Counted from the stretch's first letter, positions 16,793-25,926 are shown. The stretch: DNA of 34,620 nucleotides from an uncultured Prevotella sp. (GCA_946186945.1 CAMHPC010000012.1:1-34620), one strand, 5' to 3'. Notes: a model not told the origin generated them from the letters alone. Numbers and translations: made by a program.

Positions 16793-19389
16793 ATCTCTTC
16801 CATCTGAGAGAGCATCAACCAACCCTCACGACCATCGGAGAGGCGTATGGCAGCCCAGTCGCGAATAGACTTGTCGGTTATCTGCACCTTGGTGCCCTCG
16901 TGAATGACGAACGTGGCAGCCGCATCTGCCTGTGGTGTCTTCTTCACACCAGCGGATGGCGATGTGACGATGGCTGAGGAGCGCTCAGAGAGTTGCTTGT
17001 GCTGCTGCACAGCAAAGATATTGGCGAGGATGAAGAAGATGAAGCCAAGGACGGCTCCATAGAATCCCACCCGCCGCTGCCAACCCGTAGCAGAGAAGAA
17101 ATAGAGCATGAGCAGTGCCAGAGCGAGGATGAGCGAGACGATGGCCACGTATGCCCAACGGTCCACGCTGGCAGAGTTGACTATGGAATGGTACCATGTG
17201 ACGAAGAACATCTCCGACTCTGGTGCTATCTTGTCTATGGTCTTCGACTGCGCCAGTTGCAGGTTGAAACGGATATCCTCGTCGCCAGGTGAGAGCATGA
17301 GTGCCCGCTCGTAGTTGATGATGGCACGGGTGATATTGTCCATGCGGTAGTAGGCATTGCCGAGGTTGTAGTAGAGGTCGGCACTCACTCCGGAGTGCAA
17401 CAGTTCCTCGTAGTCCTTCACCGCCTGCTGGTAGTTGCCTTTCTTGTATTCGGCATCGGCATTCTCCTTGGTGATGGCCATAGCAGAGAATGGCATGAGC
17501 AGTGCCAGGAGTAGCAGAGGCACTATGTGGTGACGTCGGCGTGCCGACTTCAGGTCGCTCTCTATCTGTATGATGGCACTCACGGCAGAGTCGTAGGTCA
17601 TGCGCATATTGCCTGCTGCATCGCCCGGTGCATAACGCTCATACTCGCACACATCAAGCGCCTCTATGAAGCGTTCAGAAGCATTTTCCTTGACACCGCG
17701 TGTGAGAAGTTGCTCGCGCACATTGTCGCGAGAGAGTTTCTCTACAGGCATATTCATCTTGTCGCCCACATATCCCCAGAGGGCACGCAGCACCTCATCA
17801 TAAAACTCGCTGTTCTGTCCGCTCTCCATGAGTTGACGTGCGGTGCGCAGACGTTTCACTGCCACCTTATTGGCTTGTTTTCCACGCATCTTGCTGATGT
17901 TGCTGTGTTCGATGGCACGGCGCCGGAAAATGATCATGAGCACGATGAAGAGCAGCAACGGAGCCACCACCCATGACCAGTAGCGTTTTGAACCGAAGAA
18001 GAAGTCGTTGGCGGCATGCACTTTGGCCTTGCCCTCGTGTATGGGGTAGATATCCTTTACCCTCTGCTCAGTATAATCGCTCACCTCGGAGGAGCCATCG
18101 CCCGGTTCCACGTGCACCTTAAACTCTTGTGTCTTCACCGTCTTGTAGTCATTGGCCTGTGTATCATAATAGGTCAGGGTGATGGGCGGTATAGTGAAAT
18201 CGCCCTGATGACGCGGCACGGTGATGAAGTCGTACACCATATTTCCTTCCACGCCGTTGGAGGTGAGTTTGGTTTTGTCGGTGACCTTGGCATCATATTT
18301 CTCAAAGTCTTTGGGTACAGGCAGTTCGGGCTGTTTGAGCAGTTTCAGGTTGCCCACTCCCCCTACCACCACACGTATATTGATGGGGTCGCCAGCGGTC
18401 ACCTCTGTCTTGTCTATCTGTGCAGAGATATTGAAACGTCCCACGCCGCCGGAGAAGTCGGCTGGTCTGCTGGGCAGTGGGTCTACATGTACTGTGACGC
18501 CCGGTGCCTCTATCTCACGCTTCACCTCTACGTATCCCGACCCACCGTTGAAGAAAGCCTCGAAGGGGTCAACATTCCTGTTCTCCTGCACCACTATGCC
18601 ACGGAAGGTGATGGGTGGTATCTCAAGGTCGCCGGTCATCTGCGGGTACATCACATACTGACTCCAGGTGACACATCGGTAGGTACGTCCGTCTACGGTC
18701 TCGGTATGGAAGGATTTCTGCTGCGGCAGTTCCACCTCCTGCGAGTGGAAGCCGTTGAGGTCGGGCATCTTTCCCTCGAGTTGTGTCAGGTCTACGAGTG
18801 TATACACCTTGTATGTGAGCAGTATGGGCTCCTGTTCGTGCACTCGGGTTTTGTTGGCACTGACGCGTATGAAGAGGTCGCGCTGCGAGATGGTGGAGCC
18901 TGCCTGGCGGGCACGTGGCTGCTGGTCCTCGTCCTGGTGGAAGCGTGTGCCTCCCTGATGTGATGACTGTGCGCTGCCACCCACCGATATCCTGACGGAT
19001 GCCGAGGAGAGGCGCTTGCCACCCACCGAGATATGTGCGGCAGGAATGGTGAAGTTGCCAGTCTTGTGTGCCATGACCATGTAGGTATAGGTGATGGACT
19101 CGGAGGACGAGGTATGGCCGTTGAGCATACTGTAACTCTGCTGTTGCGACACGGAAGGTCCGTATACCACCTCGAGGGCATCGGGCAGGGAGGGCATCTG
19201 CAGGTCGCTCGACACATCAACGGTATTGACAGTATATTCCACGCGGAAGGTCTCGCCCACGAGCACCTTGGAGGGGGCATGCACAGAGAGCGACTGTGCT
19301 GCTGCACCCATGGCACTCACCACCATGACTAAAAGTAGGCATAAGCGCGAGTTGGGGGTATGATATGTGTAGAGTTTCTTCATTGTCAT
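16789..19389 (-). CDS. batD: BatD-BatE fusion protein (aerotolerance operon)
   Basis: 866 residues from ATG 19389, which shares one base with the batC stop (TGATG). Residues 1-610 are BatD: signal peptide, three immunoglobulin-like beta domains with an FTIPPITLTYYD motif, a membrane helix (about 475-495) and a cytoplasmic helical part. A second signal-peptide-like segment follows (VPLLLLALLMPFSAMA, about residue 615-635). After it comes BatE: TPR repeats (YKKGNYQQAVKDYEELL, YYNLGNAYYRMDN), two membrane helices, and a C-terminal SH3-like domain (IHEGTKVQITD). In other Bacteroidetes, BatD and BatE are usually separate. The complex role (stress or aerotolerance, with BatA-C) is known only in outline. 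Confidence 0.9.
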   Translation of the reverse strand: MTMKKLYTYHTPNSRLCLLLVMVVSAMGAAAQSLSVHAPSKVLVGETFRVEYTVNTVDVSSDLQMPSLPDALEVVYGPSVSQQQSYSMLNGHTSSSESITYTYMVMAHKTGNFTIPAAHISVGGKRLSSASVRISVGGSAQSSHQGGTRFHQDEDQQPRARQAGSTISQRDLFIRVSANKTRVHEQEPILLTYKVYTLVDLTQLEGKMPDLNGFHSQEVELPQQKSFHTETVDGRTYRCVTWSQYVMYPQMTGDLEIPPITFRGIVVQENRNVDPFEAFFNGGSGYVEVKREIEAPGVTVHVDPLPSRPADFSGGVGRFNISAQIDKTEVTAGDPINIRVVVGGVGNLKLLKQPELPVPKDFEKYDAKVTDKTKLTSNGVEGNMVYDFITVPRHQGDFTIPPITLTYYDTQANDYKTVKTQEFKVHVEPGDGSSEVSDYTEQRVKDIYPIHEGKAKVHAANDFFFGSKRYWSWVVAPLLLFIVLMIIFRRRAIEHSNISKMRGKQANKVAVKRLRTARQLMESGQNSEFYDEVLRALWGYVGDKMNMPVEKLSRDNVREQLLTRGVKENASERFIEALDVCEYERYAPGDAAGNMRMTYDSAVSAIIQIESDLKSARRRHHIVPLLLLALLMPFSAMAITKENADAEYKKGNYQQAVKDYEELLHSGVSADLYYNLGNAYYRMDNITRAIINYERALMLSPGDEDIRFNLQLAQSKTIDKIAPESEMFFVTWYHSIVNSASVDRWAYVAIVSLILALALLMLYFFSATGWQRRVGFYGAVLGFIFFILANIFAVQQHKQLSERSSAIVTSPSAGVKKTPQADAAATFVIHEGTKVQITDKSIRDWAAIRLSDGREGWLMLSQMEEI

Positions 19390-20201
19390 CACCAGTTTTT
19401 CTGTAGTTTCTTTCGTTGAGGCTGTTGCAGTGCCTGTTGCAAACGCTGTTGTGTGGCTTTCTCTGCCTGCACGGCAGCATTGAGCAGTTGTTCTGCGTTC
19501 TCCTTACTCATCTGTTGCTGCCCAGGGTTCTGCGACGGGTCTTGCTTACCGTCCTGTTTGTCTTTCTGGTCTTTATCGCCCTGGTCACCATTTTGGTCAT
19601 TGTTCTTATCTTGGTTTTGCTTATCTTGGTTTTGCTTATCCTTGTCTTGGTCTTTATTCTGGTCTTTGTCCTTATTCTGGTCTTTATTTTGATCCTTGTT
19701 TTGGTCTTTGTTCTGATTCTTATTTTGGTCCTTGTTCTGGTCTTTGTTCTGGTCCTTGTTCTGTTGCTGTTTTTTCAGCAGTTCCTTACACAGTGCCAGG
19801 TTATAGCGTGTCTGGTCATCGTGCGGGTTGTTTCTCAAAGCCTCTTTATATGCATCTATTGCCTTGGCATAATCTTGGTTCATCTGAAAATCTACACCTA
19901 TGTTATGATACGACATAGCGCGGCGTATGGCATTGGTCTCTGCCGCTCCCGACAGTTTGAACTGTTCTATGGCGAGAGAGTCTTTCTGCATCATCATCAT
20001 GGCGCAACCTATATTATAGAGCGCCTGTGTGTTCTTGTCGTTCTGCGACAATGCCTTTTTATATTCCAGTTCTGCCTTATCATACTGTCCCTGCCGGAAC
20101 AGTTTATTGCCTGAGCGCACATAGTAACGGTCGTCCTGTGCGCTTGCCCCGAGTGTGGCAGCGAGTGCCACGGCAGTGAAGAGTATATGTAGTATTCTCA
20201 T
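19389..20201 (-). CDS. batC: BatC-like TPR protein with a Lys-Asp-Gln-Asn tract
   Basis: 270 residues with a signal peptide (1-21, ending ASAQ). Three or so TPR units (about 25-140) include LFRQGQYDKAELEYKKAL, ALYNIGCAMMMM and DYAKAIDAYKEALRNNP. A 75-residue low-complexity tract of Lys, Asp, Gln and Asn (about 145-220) follows, then a short Gln-rich end. TPRs suggest a periplasmic protein-binding role in the Bat complex. The stop overlaps the next start (TGATG), and batB ends 5 nt upstream. Confidence 0.92.
   Translation of the reverse strand: MRILHILFTAVALAATLGASAQDDRYYVRSGNKLFRQGQYDKAELEYKKALSQNDKNTQALYNIGCAMMMMQKDSLAIEQFKLSGAAETNAIRRAMSYHNIGVDFQMNQDYAKAIDAYKEALRNNPHDDQTRYNLALCKELLKKQQQNKDQNKDQNKDQNKNQNKDQNKDQNKDQNKDKDQNKDQDKDKQNQDKQNQDKNNDQNGDQGDKDQKDKQDGKQDPSQNPGQQQMSKENAEQLLNAAVQAEKATQQRLQQALQQPQRKKLQKNW
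19542..19769. repeat. Degenerate 12-bp coding repeat inside batC
   Basis: Codes for repeated KDQN units (residues about 145-220). The core at 19632-19760 is nearly regular with a 12-bp unit such as CTGGTCTTTGTT on the + strand, but third positions vary. The amino acid pattern is therefore better kept than the DNA. Confidence 0.85.
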
Positions 20202-20206
20202 GATTA

Positions 20207-21223
20207 CTATCTGAAGATTTTAATACGTCTGAAGAGTTTGCTTTTTCTTTCGAGCAGACAAGCCTCGATGATGAGCAGGAAGAGGACGATGAGTCCTACA
20301 GCCTGATACTGTTCGTCGTATTCGCTATAGACGACGGAGGTCATCTCTCCCCTTTGCAGTTTGGCTATCTCCTGGTCGAGTGTCTCCTGTGCCTGTGAGG
20401 TATTGTCCACATGTATGTATGTGCCTGCCCCCTCTTCTGCTATCTGTCTGCACATCTGTTCGTTGAGTCGCGACGTCACTGTCTCGCCACTATTGTCGGT
20501 CATATAGCCTCCGTCGGGAGTAGGAACGTGTGCACCCTGTGCCGACCCCACGCCGAGTATGAACACATTGATGCCCCGGTCTTTTGCCTCGGCAGCAGCC
20601 TGCGTGGCACCACCCTCATGGTCTTCGCCATCGGTGATGAGTATTATGGCCTTGCCTGCCGTGTCATCGAGGGTGAACGAGTTGATAGCCAGTCGTATGG
20701 CGGCTGCTATGTCGGTGCCCTGTGTGGCTATGAGTGAGGGGTTGATATTTTGCATAAACATCTTAGCCGACACATAGTCGGTGGTGATGGGCAGTTGCAC
20801 GAAGGCATCGCCGGCAAAGACTATCAGTCCCACCTTGTCGTCGGAGAAATGGTCTACCATATTCTCTACCAGCATCTTGCTCTTCTCCAGTCGCGACGGT
20901 GTGACATCCTCTGCCATCATGCTATTGCTGATATCCATAGCTATGATAGCCTCTATGCCCTGTCGTTTCTCATTGCTGATACGTGAACCCAGTTGCGGGC
21001 GTGCCAGCATGATGATGAGCAATGCCACGGCAGCCATGATGAGCCAGAATTTGATGTTCTTGCGTGCGGCAGACACGTTTTCTGTAAGCGACGCCGTGAG
21101 TGAGGGGTCGCCAAACTCCGCCAATCGGCGACGCTGTGAGCGGTGTGCATAGAGATGCAGGAGCCACAACAGAGGGAGCAGCGCCAGGAGGTAGAGGTAT
21201 GAGGGGTCTTCAAATCTGAACAT
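20207..21223 (-). CDS. batB: BatB, von Willebrand factor A domain membrane protein
   Basis: 338 residues. Two N-terminal membrane helices (about 8-25 and 58-75), an extracytoplasmic VWA domain (about 90-290) with a complete MIDAS start (Asp97-x-Ser99-x-Ser101 in MDISNSM) and TDGEDHEG, and a C-terminal membrane helix (about 310-325). The layout is that of BatA/BatB of Bacteroidetes. It lies between batA and batC with gaps of 23 and 5 nt. The metal-dependent site probably binds another Bat protein. Confidence 0.94.
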   Translation of the reverse strand: MFRFEDPSYLYLLALLPLLWLLHLYAHRSQRRRLAEFGDPSLTASLTENVSAARKNIKFWLIMAAVALLIIMLARPQLGSRISNEKRQGIEAIIAMDISNSMMAEDVTPSRLEKSKMLVENMVDHFSDDKVGLIVFAGDAFVQLPITTDYVSAKMFMQNINPSLIATQGTDIAAAIRLAINSFTLDDTAGKAIILITDGEDHEGGATQAAAEAKDRGINVFILGVGSAQGAHVPTPDGGYMTDNSGETVTSRLNEQMCRQIAEEGAGTYIHVDNTSQAQETLDQEIAKLQRGEMTSVVYSEYDEQYQAVGLIVLFLLIIEACLLERKSKLFRRIKIFR

Positions 21224-21246
21224 TGCGATAATTTGGTTGTATATGT

Positions 21247-22245
21247 TTACGGCAGTCGGCGCAAGAGTGTAAGGCGTAGTATCAGTTCGAGCAACAGCGC
21301 TACCAGTGCCGCAAGAGCGAAGGGCTGGTAGGCATCATTGCGCTTGCTGTATTTCTTTACGTCAAACTTTGTCTTCTCCAGTTGGTCTATGTCGTGATAT
21401 ATCTGTTTGAGTTCCTGGGTGTTAGTGGCCCTATAGAAATGGCCGTCGGTGGTGCGCGCTATGTCGCTGAGCGTCTTGGTGTCTATCTCTACTGGCACAT
21501 TGATATACTGTGTGGTGCCACCTACTGCCATGGGGTAGCGTGCCACGCGGTTGGTGCCCACTCCGATGGTATACACTCTGATGCCCAGACTCTTGGCTAT
21601 CTGTGCCGCCGTCATGGGCGATATCTCTCCGCGGTTGTTGCTGCCGTCGGTGAGCAGTATCACCACCTTGCTCTTCGCCTTGCTGTGCTCCAGTCGGCTC
21701 ACGGCATTGGCGAGTCCCATGCCCACTGCCGTACCGTCTTCTATGAGTCCACGGGCGGCGATATCGGTACGCACATTATGCAGCACGTTGACCAGCGACT
21801 GATGGTCGGTGGTCATGGGGCATTGGGTGAATGCCTCGCCGGCAAAGATAGTGAGACCGATGTTATCATCGGGGCGTCCGGCGATAAACTCCGCTGCCAC
21901 CTCCTTGGCTGCCTCCATGCGGTTGGGCCGCAGGTCCTCGGCGAGCATGCTCGTCGACACGTCCATGGCGAGCATGATATCTATGCCCTCGGCAGTACGT
22001 GAGCCCCATGAGTGTGAGGTCTGCGGACGGGCGAGCACCAGCACCAGCATGGTGAATGCTACGATGCGCAGCAGCAACGGCAGATGCTGCAGGCGTACAC
22101 GCCAACTCTTGTACGCACCGATATAGGCATGGGTATCACTCAGACGCAGCGTAGACTCGGCATGGCGGCGGAAGAGGAAGTACCACAGCAGATATGGTAT
22201 GATGAGCAGCAGTAGCAGCAGGTATTCTTTATTTACAAATTCCAT
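21247..22245 (-). CDS. batA: BatA, von Willebrand factor A domain membrane protein
   Basis: 332 residues with the same plan as BatB: helices at about 8-25 and 58-72, a VWA domain at about 88-300 with MIDAS residues Asp95-x-Ser97-x-Ser99 (MDVSTSM) and LTDGSNNRG, and a C-terminal helix (about 312-328). It is a paralogue of batB, and the two share the IVF/TIFAGxAF and TTD motifs. Gap of 13 nt after the upstream gene; part of the moxR-bat operon. Confidence 0.94.
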   Translation of the reverse strand: MEFVNKEYLLLLLLIIPYLLWYFLFRRHAESTLRLSDTHAYIGAYKSWRVRLQHLPLLLRIVAFTMLVLVLARPQTSHSWGSRTAEGIDIMLAMDVSTSMLAEDLRPNRMEAAKEVAAEFIAGRPDDNIGLTIFAGEAFTQCPMTTDHQSLVNVLHNVRTDIAARGLIEDGTAVGMGLANAVSRLEHSKAKSKVVILLTDGSNNRGEISPMTAAQIAKSLGIRVYTIGVGTNRVARYPMAVGGTTQYINVPVEIDTKTLSDIARTTDGHFYRATNTQELKQIYHDIDQLEKTKFDVKKYSKRNDAYQPFALAALVALLLELILRLTLLRRLP

Positions 22246-22258
22246 TGCATGTATGTTT

Positions 22259-23338
22259 TTATGCTAACAACAGATACAGGCTCCAACCCAGATAAGCCAA
22301 GAGCGAGAGTGTGGCAAAGATGAGTACGCCCATGACTATAATGACAGTGAGCCGCTGACGCTGCGAGCGACGCTCGGAGTCGGTGAGTGGGGGCTGTATG
22401 CGCTGTACGGTGGGCATGTCTTCTTTCTTCGTCTCGTCGATAAAGGCGATGGCGGTGGCGAGGTTGCGGTCGTTCTCGTTGATAAGCGCGGCATGTTTGG
22501 CAAACTTCACCAGGTCGGCGGTATGGAAGAGTTGGCGCAACTCGTCTATCTTCGACTGGTCCTCCTCATGTGCCAGACGTTCTATGATTTCATCGCTCGT
22601 CATCTCCATGGCATTGAAGCCGAAGCGCTCTTCGAGATATGTGCGCAGAGTGTCGGTGAGACGGGTGTAATATGTCTTCTGGTCTTGCGAAGAGGAGAGG
22701 TGTTCGCTCTGTATATGCTCTATCTCCTTCATGGCACGCTGGTGTGGCAGTGCCCGGCGGATGATATGTATGTGCGAGACGATGGGTTTATGGTCGCGCA
22801 GGCGCGTGTACATATACCATAAGGCGGCCAGGACAAGGAGCAGCACTATCGACAACCAAAACACGGAACTCCAATCGTCCCAAGAGAAGGGGTTGTCTTG
22901 CACATCCTTTGCTGGATAGAACTTTTCGGGGTGTATGGTGTCCACCTCCACATTGAGCACCTTGAGTGCCAGGTTCTTGCTCTGATATTGACGGCCGTCG
23001 ACGGTGACGGAGAGCGGGGGCAGATAGTAGAGTGTATCGTCGAAACTGGTAAGTGTGTAGGTACGCGACATACGCACCTTGCCACCATCGAGATGCACGG
23101 TGTCGTCGTCATGCTGCTCGAGCACCTCCACACCCGGTATCATCTGCTGTGTGCGCTGATAGACGGGGAAGACAGGCTGCTGTCCGTCTGCCACGGTAGC
23201 GCTGAGGGTGAGATGCACCTGTTCGCCGATGAACATCTGCATGGAGTCGATGCGTGCCTCGACTGCCACCTGCGCCTGCATGGTGAGAGCGAGTAATAGG
23301 AGGAGTGCTGTATGAATGATGCGTTTCATTTCTTTCAT
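22259..23338 (-). CDS. BatD-like membrane protein of the aerotolerance operon
   Basis: 359 residues. Signal peptide (about 1-22, ending MQAQ), one beta domain like the first domain of BatD (IGEQVHLTLSATV, about 25-130), a membrane helix (about 155-172), a cytoplasmic helical domain (about 190-300) and a second helix near the C-terminus (about 335-357). It occupies the slot of the hypothetical protein usually found between DUF58 and batA in Bacteroidales. ATG 23338 is favoured over 23329 by an AGAGGA at suitable distance. It may act as a paralogue or partner of BatD; no enzymatic motif was seen. Confidence 0.82.
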   Translation of the reverse strand: MKEMKRIIHTALLLLLALTMQAQVAVEARIDSMQMFIGEQVHLTLSATVADGQQPVFPVYQRTQQMIPGVEVLEQHDDDTVHLDGGKVRMSRTYTLTSFDDTLYYLPPLSVTVDGRQYQSKNLALKVLNVEVDTIHPEKFYPAKDVQDNPFSWDDWSSVFWLSIVLLLVLAALWYMYTRLRDHKPIVSHIHIIRRALPHQRAMKEIEHIQSEHLSSSQDQKTYYTRLTDTLRTYLEERFGFNAMEMTSDEIIERLAHEEDQSKIDELRQLFHTADLVKFAKHAALINENDRNLATAIAFIDETKKEDMPTVQRIQPPLTDSERRSQRQRLTVIIVMGVLIFATLSLLAYLGWSLYLLLA

Positions 23339-23343
23339 TTCTT

Positions 23344-24213
23344 TTATCCTCTGCGCTGGAAGAGGGATATCAGTTTCTTTACATAGTCTTCGTGTGTGGC
23401 TATCGTCACACTGTCTACCTGACTACGGTTGAACGACTGTTGCAACTGTCGCTGGCGAGCCATCCAATAGGCGGTATGTGCCTGACGCAGGCGGCGACTG
23501 GAGGTATCGATGAGCATCTCGTGACCGGTCTCAGCATCGCGCACACGCATAAGTCCTACGGCAGGCAGTTCGCGTGCACGGCGGTCGTACACCTGTATGG
23601 CAGTGACATCATGCTTGCGGTTGCAGATGGTGAGAGCGTCATCAAATTGGCTCTCCACATAGAAGTCGCTGAGTATGAAGGCGGTACAACGGCGTTTCAT
23701 GACACGGGTGAGGAACTCCAATGCCACGCCCACATCAGTGCGCAGACTCTCGGGATGGAAGTCGAGCATCTCACGTATGATATAGAGTATATGTTTGCGG
23801 CCCTTCTTGGGGGGTATATATTTCTCTATGCGGTCGGAGAAGAAGATGACCCCTATCTTGTCGTTGTTCTGTATGGCACTGAAGGCCAATGTGGCTGCTA
23901 TCTCAGTGGTCATGTCGCGCTTCGACTGGTTGACAGTACCGAAATCGAGCGAGCCGCTGACATCCACGAGCAGCATGACGGTGAGTTCACGCTCCTCTTC
24001 AAAGACTTTGATGTAGGGCTTGTGGAAACGTGCCGTCACGTTCCAGTCAATGTCGCGCACATCATCACCGTACTGATACTCGCGCACCTCGGCAAAGGCC
24101 ATGCCACGACCCTTGAATGCGGAGTGGTACTGTCCGGCGAAGATATTCTGACTGAGGCCCTTGGTCTTAATCTCTATCTTTCTGACTTTCTTGAGGATCT
24201 CTGCGGTATCCAT
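23344..24213 (-). CDS. DUF58 domain protein
   Basis: 289 residues, cytosolic. It has the DUF58 hallmarks GRGMAFAEVREYQYGDDVRDIDWN (split here: GMAFAEVREY, then GDDVRDIDWNVTARF) at about residues 32-62, followed by a VWA-like part with VDVSGSLDFG (Asp-x-Ser-x-Ser). DUF58 proteins are regularly encoded next to MoxR ATPases and VWA proteins, as here, and probably link the ATPase to the membrane Bat proteins. It lies 14 nt after moxR and 5 nt before the next gene. Confidence 0.95.
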   Translation of the reverse strand: MDTAEILKKVRKIEIKTKGLSQNIFAGQYHSAFKGRGMAFAEVREYQYGDDVRDIDWNVTARFHKPYIKVFEEERELTVMLLVDVSGSLDFGTVNQSKRDMTTEIAATLAFSAIQNNDKIGVIFFSDRIEKYIPPKKGRKHILYIIREMLDFHPESLRTDVGVALEFLTRVMKRRCTAFILSDFYVESQFDDALTICNRKHDVTAIQVYDRRARELPAVGLMRVRDAETGHEMLIDTSSRRLRQAHTAYWMARQRQLQQSFNRSQVDSVTIATHEDYVKKLISLFQRRG

Positions 24214-24227
24214 AGTGAACGGGGGTT

Positions 24228-25223
24228 TCAGGGAACTTCTACCTTATTGATAATCTGACTGACTATCTGCTCGGTATCTATGTTGGCTGCCTCGGCTTCG
24301 TAAGAGAGTCCGATGCGGTGGCGCAGCACATCGTGTGCCACCGCCCTCACATCCTCGGGCACCACATATCCGCGACGCTTGACGAAGGCGTATGCCCTGG
24401 CTGCCTTTGCCAGGTTGATGCTGGCACGGGGTGAACCGCCGAAGGTGATATAATTGCGTAGTTCGGTGAGTCCGTAGCGGTCGGGGTAACGGGTGGCAAA
24501 CACCAGGTCGGCTATGTACTGCTCTATCTTCTCGTCGATATACACCTGGCGCACCACCTGGCGTGCGTCGATTATCTCCTGAGCGGTAGTGACGGGTTTC
24601 ACCTCGGGCAGTGCTCCGTGCAGGTTCTCGCGTATGATGAGTTTCTCCTCCTGCAAGGTGGGATAGTCTATGATGACCTTGAGCATGAAACGGTCCACCT
24701 GTGCCTCGGGCAACTGATAGGTGCCTTCCTGCTCTATGGGGTTCTGTGTGGCCATGACGAGGAAGGGCTCGGGGAAGAGGAAGGTGCTGTCGCCTATGGT
24801 GACCTGATGCTCCTGCATGGCTTCGAGCAGTGCACTCTGCACCTTGGCTGGTGCTCGGTTTATCTCATCGGCAAGCACGAAATTGGCGAATACCGGACCC
24901 TTCTTCACTTGGAATTTCTCATCCTTCTGCGAATAGATCATAGTGCCCACCACATCGGCAGGCAAGAGGTCGGGTGTGAATTGTATACGTGAGTACTTGG
25001 AATCGATGAGTTGCGCCAAGGTCTTTATCGCCAAGGTTTTGGCAAGTCCTGGCACACCTTCGAGGAGTATATGTCCATCGGAGAGCAGACCGATGAGAAG
25101 GGAGTCGATGAGGTGTTTCTGTCCCACGATAACGCGGTCCATGCCCATTGTAATGTTGGAGACGAACGCGCTCTGCTGTTCTATCCGTATGTTGAGTTCA
25201 CGGATATCTATTGCTTCTGCCAT
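24228..25223 (-). CDS. moxR: MoxR-family AAA+ ATPase
   Basis: 331 residues from ATG 25223 (MAEAIDIREL). Walker A is EGVPGLAKT (about 55-63), Walker B is VLADEINRAPAK (about 115), followed by sensor 1 ATQNPIEQEGTY and a C-terminal lid with GGSPRASINLAKAARA. MoxR ATPases act as chaperones that help assemble VWA-containing complexes, here BatA/BatB. First gene of the bat operon. A -7-like TACTTTTG (25255-25262, minus strand) lies 32 nt upstream. Confidence 0.95.
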   Translation of the reverse strand: MAEAIDIRELNIRIEQQSAFVSNITMGMDRVIVGQKHLIDSLLIGLLSDGHILLEGVPGLAKTLAIKTLAQLIDSKYSRIQFTPDLLPADVVGTMIYSQKDEKFQVKKGPVFANFVLADEINRAPAKVQSALLEAMQEHQVTIGDSTFLFPEPFLVMATQNPIEQEGTYQLPEAQVDRFMLKVIIDYPTLQEEKLIIRENLHGALPEVKPVTTAQEIIDARQVVRQVYIDEKIEQYIADLVFATRYPDRYGLTELRNYITFGGSPRASINLAKAARAYAFVKRRGYVVPEDVRAVAHDVLRHRIGLSYEAEAANIDTEQIVSQIINKVEVP

Positions 25224-25254
25224 ATTGTGAATATTTTGGTTATCAATTTGAACG

Positions 25255-25262
25255 CAAAAGTA
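25255..25262 (-). promoter_or_regulatory. Likely -7 element of the moxR-bat operon
   Basis: TACTTTTG on the minus strand, followed by an AT-rich stretch. No clear -33 TTTG at the right spacing, so this is tentative. The leader would be about 28 nt. Confidence 0.45.
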
Positions 25263-25362
25263 CAACAATAATAGCAGGTATTAGATATATTTCTATCTAA
25301 ATAATATTAAAAAAGTTTCCGAAATGCTAAGAATTAGTAACTTTTAATTATTAGCACCCCGG

Positions 25363-25398
25363 ATTTTAAGGACTTTAAGGACCTTAAAGACCTTAAAG
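25363..25398. repeat. Intergenic 9-bp tandem array (TTAA core)
   Basis: Four contiguous 9-mers: ATTTTAAGG, ACTTTAAGG, ACCTTAAAG, ACCTTAAAG. It lies between pncC (stop at 25408) and the moxR upstream region. The same 9-bp period recurs at 25941 and 33275 with other unit sequences. Confidence 0.8.
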
Positions 25399-25407
25399 CC
25401 ATAGAAC

Positions 25408-25926
25408 TCACATATTATAGTTGTCTGCCTGGTGTGGGTTGTGCTCTTTGAGGAATTGCAAGAGCAGTTGCAGTGCCTTGTGTGTGGCATTTGCCAAGTT
25501 CACATCGCGTCCGGAGTCTTTTGTGAGTTGCTCGGTGACCTGGTTCTCGGCATCGCCGCATGCCAGCCATATAGTGCCCACAGGTATCTCCTTGGTGCCG
25601 CCGCCAGGTCCTGCTATGCCTGTAATAGCCACGGCATAGTCGGTATCCATAGTCTCTACGGCACCCTTCACCATAGCACGTGCCACCTGTTCCGATACTG
25701 CCGTATACTCTGCCAGGAGTGTGGGGTCTACGTGTAGCAGGCGTTGTTTAATCTCATCGGTATAACTGATGATACCACCTTTGAAGTAGTCGGATGCTCC
25801 CGGCACTGCTATGATAGCCTCTGCCACCCTGCCACCAGTGCAACTCTCGGCAGTAGAGAGTGTCTTGTGTGTGGTATACAGGTTCTCCTGTATCTCACGA
25901 CTTAGTATCTTGTTTTCGAAGTCCAT
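25408..25926 (-). CDS. pncC: Nicotinamide-nucleotide amidohydrolase PncC (CinA C-terminal domain)
   Basis: 172 residues, a stand-alone CinA C-terminal domain. It has the family motifs LSTAESCTGGRVAEA (residues about 22-37, with the catalytic Ser) and ITGIAGPGGGTKEIPVGTIW (about 98-118). It converts NMN to nicotinate mononucleotide in pyridine nucleotide recycling. The N-terminal MoCF-like domain of full CinA is absent, as in many bacteria with a separate pncC. It lies 51 nt after tsaD and is probably the last gene of the run starting at 32710. Confidence 0.93.
   Translation of the reverse strand: MDFENKILSREIQENLYTTHKTLSTAESCTGGRVAEAIIAVPGASDYFKGGIISYTDEIKQRLLHVDPTLLAEYTAVSEQVARAMVKGAVETMDTDYAVAITGIAGPGGGTKEIPVGTIWLACGDAENQVTEQLTKDSGRDVNLANATHKALQLLLQFLKEHNPHQADNYNM

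Noticed and set aside
19416..20114. 232-codon + strand frame rich in Leu/Val/Phe opposite batC, resembling a membrane protein
   Set aside because: The hydrophobic stretch is the complement of the Lys-Asp-Gln-Asn repeat; the batC reading has a signal peptide, TPRs and operon context.
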